NCBI GenBank assembly: GCA_947458705.1
Contig: CANHAH010000007.1
Coordinates: 1-45,135, forward strand
Reading direction: 5' to 3'
Length of the DNA: 45,135 nucleotides
Origin: Opitutia bacterium
Lineage (GTDB): Bacteria > Verrucomicrobiota > Verrucomicrobiia > Opitutales > Opitutaceae
Shown here piece after piece: positions 25,775-34,248 of the stretch. Position 1 is the stretch's first letter, and each line of letters starts with the position of its first letter. The notes beneath the pieces are model-generated. The model saw only the letters and a program-made list of their open reading frames with translations. It made no database searches and was not told the origin of the DNA. The translations under genes were made by a program, and so were the position numbers.

Positions 25775-26191
25775 ATGTCTGTTTTCCAAGAGACGCTGAC
25801 GTTACGGGTGCACGGAGCGGGCTTGCATGAATGCACCGAGCAGGTTGCGGGCGTGCTTGGTCGTAGCGGGATGAATCGAGGTGTGGTGACAATTTTTTGT
25901 CAGCATACGAGTGCGAGCTTGGTGATCATGGAAAACGCTGATCCTTCGGCGCGGCGCGATCTCGTAGCGTGGCTTGATCGCCTTGTGCCGTCGGATGATC
26001 CCGAGTTTGAGCACACGCTTGAAGGGCCCGATGACATGCCCTCGCACATTAAAATGGCTCTCACGCGGACGAGCGAGAGCGTTCCGTTTGCCGAAGGCAG
26101 GTTACAGCTGGGGACGTGGCAGGGAATTTTTCTATGGGAACACCGTCACGCGCCGCACACCCGCACGTTGATCGTGACGGTGTTGGGCTGA
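25775..26191 (+). CDS. YjbQ/UPF0047 family protein
   Basis: A 138-aa protein with the YjbQ family pattern: VVTIFCQHTSASLVIMENAD near residue 40, DDPEFEHTLEGPDDMPSHIKMAL around 75-95, and the C-terminal LGTWQGIFLWEHRHAPHTR. The conserved histidines and Cys/Asp suggest metal binding. Members can replace thiamine-phosphate synthase in genetic tests but their physiological role is unsettled. ATG at 25775 is preferred over the TTG at 25763. It follows the candidate anti-sigma gene by 81 bp and is convergent with fumarase, the two stops being only 10 bp apart and inside a shared hairpin. Confidence 0.9.
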   Translation: MSVFQETLTLRVHGAGLHECTEQVAGVLGRSGMNRGVVTIFCQHTSASLVIMENADPSARRDLVAWLDRLVPSDDPEFEHTLEGPDDMPSHIKMALTRTSESVPFAEGRLQLGTWQGIFLWEHRHAPHTRTLIVTVLG

Positions 26192-26208
26192 ACGCGGCGG
26201 TTTAGCCC
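26185..26208. terminator. Hairpin shared by convergent yjbQ and fumarase stops
   Basis: GGGCTGAA and TTTAGCCC can pair over 8 positions (one G-T wobble) around the loop CGCGGCGG. The arms include both stop codons: TGA of yjbQ at 26189-26191 and the fumarase TAA (26202-26204, reverse). No T-run follows on either side, so a bidirectional terminator or mRNA-end stabiliser is only possible. Confidence 0.4.
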
Positions 26209-27839
26209 GGTACGCAGATGCCGCAGTTGTTGACGAAGAAGTCGTTGCCCTTGTCGTCCACGAGGATGAAGGCGGGGAAGTCTTCTACTTCGATCTTCCA
26301 AATTGCTTCCATGCCGAGCTCAGGGTATTCAAGGACCTCGACTTTCTTGATGTTGTCCTGTGCCAAGATTGCGGCGGGGCCGCCGATGCTGCCGAGGTAA
26401 AATCCACCGTGAGCTTTACATGATTTGGTGACGGCTTGGCTGCGATTGCCTTTGGCGAGCATGATCATGGAGCCGCCGAGAGCTTGAAAATTATTCACAT
26501 AACTATCCATGCGCCCGGCCGTCGTAGGTCCGAAGGAGCCGGAGGCGAAACCGGCAGGGGTCTTGGCTGGACCGGCGTAGTAGATGGGGTGGTTTTTAAC
26601 GTAGTCGGGTAGGCCGAGTCCGGCGTCGATGCGCTCCTGGAGTTTGGCGTGGGCGCTGTCGCGGGCCACGATCATCGGGCCAGTGAGCGATACGCGGGTG
26701 GTTACCGGATATTTGGAGAGTTCGGCTAGGATCTCGGGCATTGGCCGACGGAGATCGATTTTGACAATATTGTCGTCTTTGAAACGGCGGTCGGCAGCGG
26801 GTATGAATCGGCCGGGGTTGGTTTCCATCGCTTCGAGGAAGACTCCTTCTTTGGTGATCTTGGCTTTAATGTTTCGGTCGGCACTGCAGGATACGCCCAT
26901 ACCGACGGGGCAGCTGGCACCGTGGCGCGGTAGGCGAACGACGCGGACGTCTAGGGCGAAGTATTTACCGCCGAATTGAGCGCCGATTTTGCTGTTTTGA
27001 GCGATTTCGAGGATTTTCTTTTCCCACTCCAGGTCGCGGAAGGCGCGGCCGTGTTCGTTGCCGGTCGTGGGGAGTGCGTCTAGGTATTTAGCGGAGGCGA
27101 GCTTGAGGGTTTTCAGGCAGGCTTCTGCGCTAGTGCCGCCAAGAACAAAGACGAGGTGGTAGGGCGGGCAGGCGCTGGTGCCGAGGTATTGGAGTTTGTC
27201 GGTGACGAATTTTTCTAGGCTCTTTGGATTGAGCAGCGCCTTGGTTTCTTGGTAGAGAAACATTTTGTTGGCGGAACCGCCGCCTTTGGCGACGAAGAGG
27301 AATTCATATTTTGCGCCCTCGGTGGCGTAGAGATCGATTTGGGCGGGGAGGTTGGTGCCGGTGTTGACCTCTTTCCAAAGGTCGATCGGAGCGACTTGTG
27401 AGTAGCGGAGATTTTCCTTGGTGTAGCAGTCGTAGACGCCGCGACTGAGCCACTCGGCGTCGTTGGCGCCGGTCCAGACTTGCTGACCCTTTTTGCCGAG
27501 GATGGTGGCGGTGCCGGTGTCCTGGCACATTGGCAGAATGCCGCGAGCGGCGATCTCGGCGTTTTTGAGTAGGGTAAGGGCGACGTATCGGTCGTTGGCG
27601 CTGGCGGCGGGGTCGTCGAGAATGGCGGCTACTTGGGCGACGTGTTTGGAGCGGAGAAAAAACGACGTGTCGTGAAAGGCGTGTTGTGCGAGGTAGGCGA
27701 GGGTCTCGGGTGCGATTTTGAGAACTTCCTGTCCTTCGAAAATTGTGGTGCTTACGCCTTCCTTGGTGAGGAGGCGGTAAATGGTGTCGTCGGGGCCGAG
27801 AGGCAGCGGGTCTTGATAAACGAAAGCGGGCATGGGCAT
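26202..27839 (-). CDS. fumA: Class I fumarate hydratase (iron-sulfur)
   Basis: The 545-aa protein is a class I (FumA/FumB type) fumarase: reversible hydration of fumarate to L-malate in the citric acid cycle with a 4Fe-4S cluster. Visible signatures are [69 protein letters not shown] and the C-terminal [10 protein letters not shown]. Cysteines in the PMCQDTG and PVGMGVSC segments and further on fit the cluster ligands. Length is the usual single-chain one, not the split alpha/beta form. Starts at 27839 or 27833 are both ATG. It is convergent with yjbQ and lies 104 bp after the MocA-type oxidoreductase gene on the same strand. Confidence 0.95.
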   Translation of the reverse strand: MPMPAFVYQDPLPLGPDDTIYRLLTKEGVSTTIFEGQEVLKIAPETLAYLAQHAFHDTSFFLRSKHVAQVAAILDDPAASANDRYVALTLLKNAEIAARGILPMCQDTGTATILGKKGQQVWTGANDAEWLSRGVYDCYTKENLRYSQVAPIDLWKEVNTGTNLPAQIDLYATEGAKYEFLFVAKGGGSANKMFLYQETKALLNPKSLEKFVTDKLQYLGTSACPPYHLVFVLGGTSAEACLKTLKLASAKYLDALPTTGNEHGRAFRDLEWEKKILEIAQNSKIGAQFGGKYFALDVRVVRLPRHGASCPVGMGVSCSADRNIKAKITKEGVFLEAMETNPGRFIPAADRRFKDDNIVKIDLRRPMPEILAELSKYPVTTRVSLTGPMIVARDSAHAKLQERIDAGLGLPDYVKNHPIYYAGPAKTPAGFASGSFGPTTAGRMDSYVNNFQALGGSMIMLAKGNRSQAVTKSCKAHGGFYLGSIGGPAAILAQDNIKKVEVLEYPELGMEAIWKIEVEDFPAFILVDDKGNDFFVNNCGICVPG

Positions 27840-27943
27840 ATGTACAACTTGGCGCGAGAGGCGCGGGGAGTAAAGCGAGCGGCGATTTTTGAGTCGCTTT
27901 AGCTGCGGAAATTAGCGCCGCGAAGGGTTGGCGTTAATCGGCC

Positions 27944-29194
27944 TTACGGGGTGGCCATTTTGCGGACGGTGGCTTCGAAACGCGGGAGGTCGGTGGGTGT
28001 TGTTATTTCGCTCCCCGGGTGGTTCCAGCCGTGGGCGCCGGGCCAAATACCGTGACTGAGAAACGAATCGCAGGCTGCGTTCATTCCGGTGATATTGAGA
28101 TAATCTTTTTGTTCTTTTTCGTCGCGCACGCCAGAGACGAGGTTGGGCGGAAACGGCGTGATGATGCGACTTGAGACATGGGCAAGATCGTTAAGCGCCA
28201 CGAAGGGGCGAGAGTCGACGAGGGAAGTGGCAGGGCGGGAAGTTTCACCTCGTAGGTAACGGTAATATTCGAGGTGGTTGCACTCGAGGCCATCGAAGGG
28301 CTCGGGTGTGCTGCGCTCAATGCGGCCGTCGTGCCAGCAAATCTCGATCTGTCGGCCTACTGCGTACTGCAGCGTGGCGCGCTCGCAATGGAGAGTCTCG
28401 TTGTGTGAGGCAGTGCCGGCGCAAGCGTGCGTGAGCGCGAAGCGCAAGTTGACGCCGGTGGCGGTCGTCGCTTCGACAAAAAACGTGTCGGCACCCTCGA
28501 TGGCATGCGCGCGGTAAAGTTCGGCTTGGACGGTGGCGAGTTGCGCCCAGCTTTGAAGCGAGTGCGGGCCGGCCCAGAACAGCATGTTGTGTACGAAGTG
28601 CGCCATGGCGTTGCCGAAACACGAATCGAGGACGGGTCGATCCGCTATCAAGAGGCGACCGGCCCAGTCATTGCGCAGGAAGTAACTCGCGGGTCGCGGC
28701 CAGAGAGCGCTGAGGGTCGTGCTCCGCAGTGCGCCGAACTCACCCGCGAGTAGGCGCTCTTTTAACGCGAGACGTGGTTTCTCAACTATAAAATTGAAGC
28801 CGACGAGAGAGGATTTAGCCGCGCGTTTATCGGCTACGATCATACGCTCGAGTTCGGCATGATCGAGTGTAGGCGGTTTCTCTAGATAAACGGGCAGGCC
28901 TAAAGCGGTGACCGCCGCGTGCATCTCGGCATGGAGATTGATTGGCGTGGGGATGACGACGAGGTCCAGATTGCGCGCGCAAGCCGCGAGCATGAGTCGG
29001 TAGTCGGCAAAGACTTGCACGCCACGGGCGGCGAAGCCGAGGGTTTCAAGGTCTTTGGCGAACCCATCGGTGTGTGGATCACAGGTGCAGATGAGTTTGG
29101 CCTGACCGCGTTCCTCAAGTCGGGCGACCGTAGTGTGGTGTGATCCGGCGAATCCGCCGAGGCCAATAATGGCGATGCGGATAGGAGGTTTCAC
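27944..29194 (-). CDS. Gfo/Idh/MocA-family NAD(P)-dependent oxidoreductase
   Basis: A 416-aa oxidoreductase with an N-terminal Rossmann fold (IRIAIIGLGGFAGSHHTTVARL, residues 5-26) and the family's EKPPTLDHAELERM motif near 120, whose Lys helps bind cofactor and substrate. The C-terminal domain carries a VGFNFIVEKPRL strand typical of the family. Members oxidise or reduce sugars and inositols. It has no signal peptide. The start overlaps the KdsD-like gene by 4 bp (29191-29194), so the two are translated together, and the substrate may be a sugar in the same envelope pathway. The extra 30-40 C-terminal residues mention no known motif. Confidence 0.85.
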   Translation of the reverse strand: MKPPIRIAIIGLGGFAGSHHTTVARLEERGQAKLICTCDPHTDGFAKDLETLGFAARGVQVFADYRLMLAACARNLDLVVIPTPINLHAEMHAAVTALGLPVYLEKPPTLDHAELERMIVADKRAAKSSLVGFNFIVEKPRLALKERLLAGEFGALRSTTLSALWPRPASYFLRNDWAGRLLIADRPVLDSCFGNAMAHFVHNMLFWAGPHSLQSWAQLATVQAELYRAHAIEGADTFFVEATTATGVNLRFALTHACAGTASHNETLHCERATLQYAVGRQIEICWHDGRIERSTPEPFDGLECNHLEYYRYLRGETSRPATSLVDSRPFVALNDLAHVSSRIITPFPPNLVSGVRDEKEQKDYLNITGMNAACDSFLSHGIWPGAHGWNHPGSEITTPTDLPRFEATVRKMATP

Positions 29195-30180
29195 ACGATT
29201 TTCAATTTAGGCAAATCCTGTCCATCGATTAGGCCGACGGGGCGACCCTGAGCATCGACTACAATCAGATCGTCGATCTTGTGGGCCTCAAAGAGACGGA
29301 GCGCGTCTACGCCAAGGGCTTCGGCGGAGACGGTTTTGGGTTTTCGCGTCATGAACGTAGCCACGGGGCGGCTCAAAAAATCCGGCCCAGTGAGCGCGCT
29401 ACGACGAAAATCACCGTCGGTCAGAATGCCCGATAAGCGGCCAGTTTTTTTGGCGACGAGGGCGATGCTTCCGCTCTTGGCTTTGGTCATCGCTAGAATC
29501 GCCTCTTGAAGGGTGACGGTGTCCGTTGCGATTGGAAGGCGCTCGGCGGTCCGCATGATATCTCGTACGCGCAGGAGCAGCACCCGGCCGAGATTGCCCG
29601 CAGGGTGGAAGCGCGCAAAGTCGTCGCGGGTGAGTCCGCGGGCTTCGAGGATCACCATCGCGAGGGCGTCGCCGAGGGCGAGGGCAGCAGTGGTGCTCGC
29701 GGTGGGGGCGAGTTTGAGCGGGCAGGCTTCGCGTGGAGCTCGGTAGAGGAGGCGATGGTCTGCCGCGCGGGCTAGGTCGGAATCGCCGTGGGCGGTGAAC
29801 GCAACGATGCTCAGACCAAAACGTTTCAAGAGCGGTACGAGGCGTAGAATTTCTTCGGATTGGCCGCTGTTACTAAGAAGAATCGCCAGATCGCCCTCAG
29901 CGCATAGCCCAAGATCACCGTGAAGCGCCTGTGTGGCGTCGAGAAAACAGGAGGCTACACCGGTACTGTTGAAGGTCGCGGCTATTTTTTGGGCGATATG
30001 GGCTGATTTGCCGACGCCGCTGAAGATCAGTTTGCCACTGGCGGTGACCGTGGACTCGACGGCACGAGCGGTGGCGACAAATTCCCGGTCTAAGCTCCGG
30101 GCGGTGGCGGTGAGGGCCTCGCCTTCGATACGGAAGCAGCGGCGGGCGCGGGCGAGAGCAGATTTCGGAGCGATGGCCAT
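29191..30180 (-). CDS. kdsD: Arabinose-5-phosphate isomerase (KdsD/KpsF/GutQ family)
   Basis: The 329-aa protein has a SIS domain (about residues 40-180) with VFSGVG-type LIFSGVGKSAHIAQKIAATFNSTG, ALHGDLGLCAEGDLAILLSNSGQSEE and LGDALAMVILEARG, followed by two CBS domains (about 205-265 and 270-329; the second ends VDAQGRPVGLIDGQDLPKLKIV). KdsD converts D-ribulose 5-phosphate to D-arabinose 5-phosphate, the first committed step to Kdo of lipopolysaccharide, which implies an outer membrane. The ATG at 30178-30180 fits. It is divergent from the LysM lipoprotein gene by 77 bp and is followed, with a 4-bp overlap, by the MocA-type gene. Confidence 0.93.
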   Translation of the reverse strand: MAIAPKSALARARRCFRIEGEALTATARSLDREFVATARAVESTVTASGKLIFSGVGKSAHIAQKIAATFNSTGVASCFLDATQALHGDLGLCAEGDLAILLSNSGQSEEILRLVPLLKRFGLSIVAFTAHGDSDLARAADHRLLYRAPREACPLKLAPTASTTAALALGDALAMVILEARGLTRDDFARFHPAGNLGRVLLLRVRDIMRTAERLPIATDTVTLQEAILAMTKAKSGSIALVAKKTGRLSGILTDGDFRRSALTGPDFLSRPVATFMTRKPKTVSAEALGVDALRLFEAHKIDDLIVVDAQGRPVGLIDGQDLPKLKIV

Positions 30181-30257
30181 TTATGATTTGAACCGCGAGG
30201 GCGGAGACTGGAACTTAGGGGAGGCTTATTCGCATTCAATCCCTTTCACTGTTTCCG

Positions 30258-31136
30258 ATGTCCAAGTTTTTTAAAATTCTCTCCGCATTAATGGTGCTAG
30301 CCTTTGGGCTGGCGGGCGTGAGTTGTGGTCCCGGCGAGAGTTTGGGCTTGAGCGCGGAGACGGACGACGCTGCGTACCGCGAAGGTCAGCAACTGGTGAA
30401 ACAGGGCCGTCCGCAGGAAGCGCTGTCGACGTTTTTGCGTGTTATCGCGCGGCGCGGCGAGGCCTCGCCTGAGTCGCACCTCGAGGCCGGTCTCATTTAT
30501 AAACAGCACATCAAAGACCCTATCGCGGCCATTTATCATTTTCGTAAGTACCTCGAACAACAGCCCAACTCTCGCCAGGCTCCGCTTGTGCGCCAACAAA
30601 TCGAGGCGGCTAAACGCGATTTCGGACGTACGCTGCCCAATCAGCCCCTCGACTCCCGTGAAGTGCGGCTCGACGGTTTTGACCAACGTGAACGTCTTGA
30701 GCGCGAAAATGAACAACTTCGTAATGAACTCTCCACCTTGCGTGGTCTTAGCGGTAACGCGCCCGCGAACCTCGCTTCTGTTCCTCGTGGTGCCACCATT
30801 GAAAGCGTCGATGCACGCCTCCCTGCGCCCACTTCGGCGGACGAAGCTTCGGCTATCACCCTCGCGCCAATTGCTAATCGCGAACCAGAGCCCAGCGCTG
30901 ATTTTCAAACTTCAGGTAATGTCGCGGGTGCACGCGGCAAGGTCTCCGCTTTGAGTTCAACTGGAGGTCGGCGGCACACGGTCGCGGCAAAAGATTCGCT
31001 CTACGCCATCGCAAAAAAATATTACGGCGCTGCCACTAATGCGCGCGTCCAGGCTCTCATCGAGGCCAATCGTGATGTACTACCAGCTGGAGCGGGCACG
31101 CCGCTGAAGGAAGGTATGACGTTAAAAATTCCGTGA
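30258..31136 (+). CDS. LysM-domain lipoprotein with helical repeats
   Basis: A 292-aa lipoprotein: signal sequence with lipobox AGVSC, Cys23 being the lipidation site. Residues 35-120 form helical, TPR-like repeats (AYREGQQLVKQGRPQEALSTFLRVIARRGEASPES...). A coiled coil (about 145-172, ERLERENEQLRNELSTLRG) follows, then a Pro/Ala/Ser-rich linker, and a C-terminal LysM domain (about 238-292, HTVAAKDSLYAIAKKYYGAATN to GMTLKIP) that binds peptidoglycan. It is likely an outer-membrane-anchored cell-wall protein. The ORF is divergent from kdsD, in keeping with an envelope role. Confidence 0.88.
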   Translation: MSKFFKILSALMVLAFGLAGVSCGPGESLGLSAETDDAAYREGQQLVKQGRPQEALSTFLRVIARRGEASPESHLEAGLIYKQHIKDPIAAIYHFRKYLEQQPNSRQAPLVRQQIEAAKRDFGRTLPNQPLDSREVRLDGFDQRERLERENEQLRNELSTLRGLSGNAPANLASVPRGATIESVDARLPAPTSADEASAITLAPIANREPEPSADFQTSGNVAGARGKVSALSSTGGRRHTVAAKDSLYAIAKKYYGAATNARVQALIEANRDVLPAGAGTPLKEGMTLKIP

Positions 31137-31196
31137 TCATGCCGGTCTACCGGCGTGGTGGTTTATATTTGCCCGCTTTTTTCTGATATTTCTCTC

Positions 31197-32348
31197 ATGC
31201 CCCGCACCTCGCAACGCACTGCCGGTTTCACCGAGTCGCTCATTCGTGAGATGTCACGCGTCGCCGTTCGACACGGCGCGATCAATCTCTCGCAAGGTTT
31301 TCCTGACTGGGATCCGCCTGCTGCGCTTGTTCAGGCGGGCAAAGATGCGATGGATGCCGGCAGGCACCAATACGCCGTTACGTGGGGTGCCCCTGAATTA
31401 CGCATGGCGCTCGGTGCTAAGATCGCGCGGTTCACGGGGCGGCCAGTTGATGCGGATAGCGAGCTCGTGGTGACCTGTGGTGCCACTGAGGCGATGATGG
31501 CTGCGTTCATGACCGTATGTGATCCGGGTGATAAAGTCGGGATGTTCTCTCCTTTTTACGAAAACTATAACGCCGATGCAATTTTATCCGGCGCTCAACC
31601 CATTCACATACAATTACATCCGCCGCACTATCGCTTTGATCCGGCGGAGCTACGCCGGGCATTCGCGAGTGGATTGAAGGCGTTCGTATTATGCAATCCA
31701 TCGAATCCGTGTGGTCGGGTGTTTACGCGCGAGGAGCTTTTACAGATCGCGTCGCTCGCTGAAGAATTCGACACGTGGGTGCTCACGGATGAAGTGTACG
31801 AGCACATCGTGTTCGCTCCACATCGGCACACGTATTTCTCGACGTTGCCTGGTATGGCTCAGCGCACGCTCATGTGTTCGTCGTTATCAAAGACGTTTTC
31901 GATCACAGGGTGGCGGCTGGGTTACCTCCATGCTGCGCCTAGTGTGATTGCGCAGGCGCGTAAGGTGCATGATTTTTTGACAGTGGGCGCGGCAGCGCCT
32001 TTGCAACACGCGGTAGTGACGGCGCTAAATTTTCCGGCAAGTTACTACGACGAATTGACGGCGAAGTATGCGGCCTCACGCGATGTGTTGCTGAGTTATC
32101 TCGATCAGACCGGCTTGAGCTACACGCGGCCTGAGGGTGCGTATTTTGTGATGCTCGACATTTCACCTTTCGGCTACGCAAGTGACGTGGAATTCGCGCA
32201 CTGGATGACTAGGGAGATCGGCGTCGCGCCTGTGCCAGGATCAAGTTTTTTTGCGAACGGCGAAAATCGTTACGTACGGCTTAATTTTGCCAAAAAACCC
32301 GCGACGCTCCACGCAGCGGGTGAACGACTGTTGAAATTAAAACGTTAA
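31197..32348 (+). CDS. Class I/II PLP aminotransferase (kynurenine/methionine type)
   Basis: The 383-aa fold-type I aminotransferase shows INLSQGFPDWDPP near residue 30, CGATEAMMAAF around 94, CNPSNPCGRVFT (the substrate-carboxylate Asn region), the DEVYEHI Asp and Tyr pair near 199, and PLP lysine Lys232 in SSLSKTFSITGWRLGY. The C-terminal Arg sits in RYVRLNFAKK. It resembles YbdL-type methionine and kynurenine-pyruvate aminotransferases. ATG at 31197 starts the conserved N-terminus; the track adds 14 residues that look unrelated. Stands alone after the LysM lipoprotein (60 bp gap). Confidence 0.88.
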   Translation: MPRTSQRTAGFTESLIREMSRVAVRHGAINLSQGFPDWDPPAALVQAGKDAMDAGRHQYAVTWGAPELRMALGAKIARFTGRPVDADSELVVTCGATEAMMAAFMTVCDPGDKVGMFSPFYENYNADAILSGAQPIHIQLHPPHYRFDPAELRRAFASGLKAFVLCNPSNPCGRVFTREELLQIASLAEEFDTWVLTDEVYEHIVFAPHRHTYFSTLPGMAQRTLMCSSLSKTFSITGWRLGYLHAAPSVIAQARKVHDFLTVGAAAPLQHAVVTALNFPASYYDELTAKYAASRDVLLSYLDQTGLSYTRPEGAYFVMLDISPFGYASDVEFAHWMTREIGVAPVPGSSFFANGENRYVRLNFAKKPATLHAAGERLLKLKR

Positions 32349-32457
32349 TACTAATGTGGTTTGTGCGCTGCGCCAATTTTTAGGGCGGTGATTTTTCGGG
32401 GCCAAAGGAACAGCGCATAGGTTTCTCTGCGTGGAATTGCTGCTCGTTGGCTTAATA

Positions 32458-32510
32458 GACATCCTCCCGGCACTAAAGGAGCGGGTTTTCGCGCCGTCTA
32501 CTGAGATAAA
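32458..32510 (-). repeat. 53-bp repeat, copy 2: IS200/IS605 right-end-like
   Basis: Reverse complement matches 316-368 at 49 of 53 positions. Read on the minus strand it begins 2 bp after the D-aminoacylase stop: TTTATCTCAGTAGACGGCGC, GAAAA, then the hairpin arms CCCGCTCC and GTGCCGGG around a TTTA loop, then GAGGATGTC. Here the inner stem has three mismatches, so only the 4-bp outer stem (CCCG/CGGG) is firm. The TCAA of copy 1 is TCTA here. On the plus strand the hairpin is followed by TTTT and could weakly terminate the aminotransferase mRNA, 110 bp after its stop. Confidence 0.7.
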
Positions 32511-32512
32511 AC

Positions 32513-34090
32513 TTAGTTCAACCGTACCGCTTGGCCAGGTCGGGCGCGGGTGAGTTGACCGGCGCGAATCACGGGCACGCCGTTAACGATCACGTCACTG
32601 AACCCAGTCGCATAATGGTGCGGGTCGTCGTAGGTTGAGGTATCATTGACCGTAACCGGGTCGAAGACGACAATGTCAGCGATAGCGCCGGGGCGGAGTT
32701 CGCCGCGCTCGCCAAGACGAAACGTGCGCGCGGGCAGCGAGGTCATTTTGCGAACGGCGTCTTCGATTGGAATTACCTTTTGATCGCGGACGTAGCGTCC
32801 TAGTACGCGGGCGTTGTTACCGTAGCCGCGCGGGTGCGGGACGGCTTCGCCAAACTTCCGGATGCCGGAATCGGAGGCGATCATGGTGAGCGGTTGGCCG
32901 AGAAATTTTTTGAGGTCGGGCTCGCTCATACCGTGGAAGACGCCTTGCGCACCGCCGCGCGCTTCGATGTCGAGGATCGTCTCAATCTGGTCGTCGAGTG
33001 TCGCCGCGCCGCGGAGAAGTTGCGCGCATTGCGGTATGGTTTTGCCGTTAAAGCGCGGATCGGGTTTGAAGTTGGCGACGACGGCGTAGGTGAAGTCGCC
33101 TCGTTTGCCTTTAGCGATCGAGTCTTTCATCTCGGCGACCATCTGGGCCTTGATCGAGGGATCGGCGAGGCGCTCTTTGTAGCGGGCGGCGCCGCCTTCG
33201 CGGAACTCGGCAGCAATGAGCGCGGATATTCCGGTGCTTGAGGCGGTGTAGGCATATTGGTCCTGCGTAATTTTCAAACCCGAGGCGCGAGCGCGGTCGA
33301 GGTAGGCTAGGATTTCGTCGGCGCGTCCCCAAGCGTTGGGACTGGAGAGTTTGATATGGGAAACTTCGGCGGGGATTTTTGCCTCGCGGGCTACGGTGGT
33401 GAGTTCGTCGAGGGCATCAAGAATGCGGGAATTTTCGTAGCGCATGTGGCTTGCATAGATGCCGCCGTGTGCGGCTGCGACTTTGGCGAGGGCGATGATT
33501 TCATCGGTTTTGGCAAAAGAGCCGGGCAAGTAGATCAGTCCCGTGCTCAAGCCAACGGCGCCTTCCTTCATTGCTTGTTCAACTAGGGCGCACATTTTTT
33601 CCAACTCGGTGGGTGTAGGCGGGCGCATGAAGCTGCCGCCCATGACTTGGAAACGCACAGTGTTGTGTCCGATGAGTGTAGCGACGTTGAGCGAGACACC
33701 GGTGCGCGAGAGCTGGCTGAAGAAGGCGCCAACTTCGAGTTTCGAGCCGCCGCAATTACCTGTGACGATGGTGGTGACGCCCATACGCAGGAAATTTTCT
33801 GCCGTGGGCAGATCGTTCACGTCTTCAGAGTGGGTGTGGACGTCGATGAAGCCGGGCGCGACGACGTGGCCGGCGGCGTCAATTTCTGTGGGTGCGTTGG
33901 AGTCGGCCGGGAGTTGTCCCATGGCCACGATACGGCCGGCGCGGATCGCGAGATCACCGGGACGGGCAGGTGCGCCGGTGCCGTCTATGAGCGAGGCGTG
34001 CCGGATGATGAGGTCGTAGGTCTCGGCGCAAAGTGGCAACGAGATGAGCGGGGCGACAAGACAGAGAACGAGACGTCGGGCGAGGCGCAT
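32513..34090 (-). CDS. Secreted N-acyl-D-amino-acid deacylase family amidohydrolase
   Basis: A 525-aa amidohydrolase with a cleavable signal peptide (MRLARRLVL...LPLCAETY). The metal site includes HTHSED (HxH) after GFIDV near residue 85, the carboxylate/Cys segment TGNCGG, SHMRYEN and SHIKLSS (His), and Asp in MIASDSG. These match D-aminoacylase/D-glutamate deacylase enzymes, which use one or two zinc ions. It likely removes acyl groups from D-amino acids or peptides in the periplasm, perhaps in wall recycling. ATG at 34088-34090 gives the signal peptide; the track start (34132) adds 14 residues. Its stop is 2 bp from the repeat at 32458-32510. Confidence 0.9.
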   Translation of the reverse strand: MRLARRLVLCLVAPLISLPLCAETYDLIIRHASLIDGTGAPARPGDLAIRAGRIVAMGQLPADSNAPTEIDAAGHVVAPGFIDVHTHSEDVNDLPTAENFLRMGVTTIVTGNCGGSKLEVGAFFSQLSRTGVSLNVATLIGHNTVRFQVMGGSFMRPPTPTELEKMCALVEQAMKEGAVGLSTGLIYLPGSFAKTDEIIALAKVAAAHGGIYASHMRYENSRILDALDELTTVAREAKIPAEVSHIKLSSPNAWGRADEILAYLDRARASGLKITQDQYAYTASSTGISALIAAEFREGGAARYKERLADPSIKAQMVAEMKDSIAKGKRGDFTYAVVANFKPDPRFNGKTIPQCAQLLRGAATLDDQIETILDIEARGGAQGVFHGMSEPDLKKFLGQPLTMIASDSGIRKFGEAVPHPRGYGNNARVLGRYVRDQKVIPIEDAVRKMTSLPARTFRLGERGELRPGAIADIVVFDPVTVNDTSTYDDPHHYATGFSDVIVNGVPVIRAGQLTRARPGQAVRLN

Positions 34091-34248
34091 GGGAGAAGTC
34101 TGTACTCTGGGGTTTAAAACAACGCGCGGCAATGCGGTATCATGGAGATTTGTGCGGTTTGAGAGCCGCGTGTTTTGGGGAGGTGAATTTAACCTGCACG
34201 GTCAATTTTTGACTTTGCGCGAAGGCGCGGGTGACGTGTGGTGGAGAG

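Noticed and set aside
27872-27900. AAAGCGA/TCGCTTT stem between the MocA-type and fumarase genes as a terminator
   Set aside because: The stem is AT-rich with a 15-nt loop and lacks a T-run on the minus strand; read-through is as likely.
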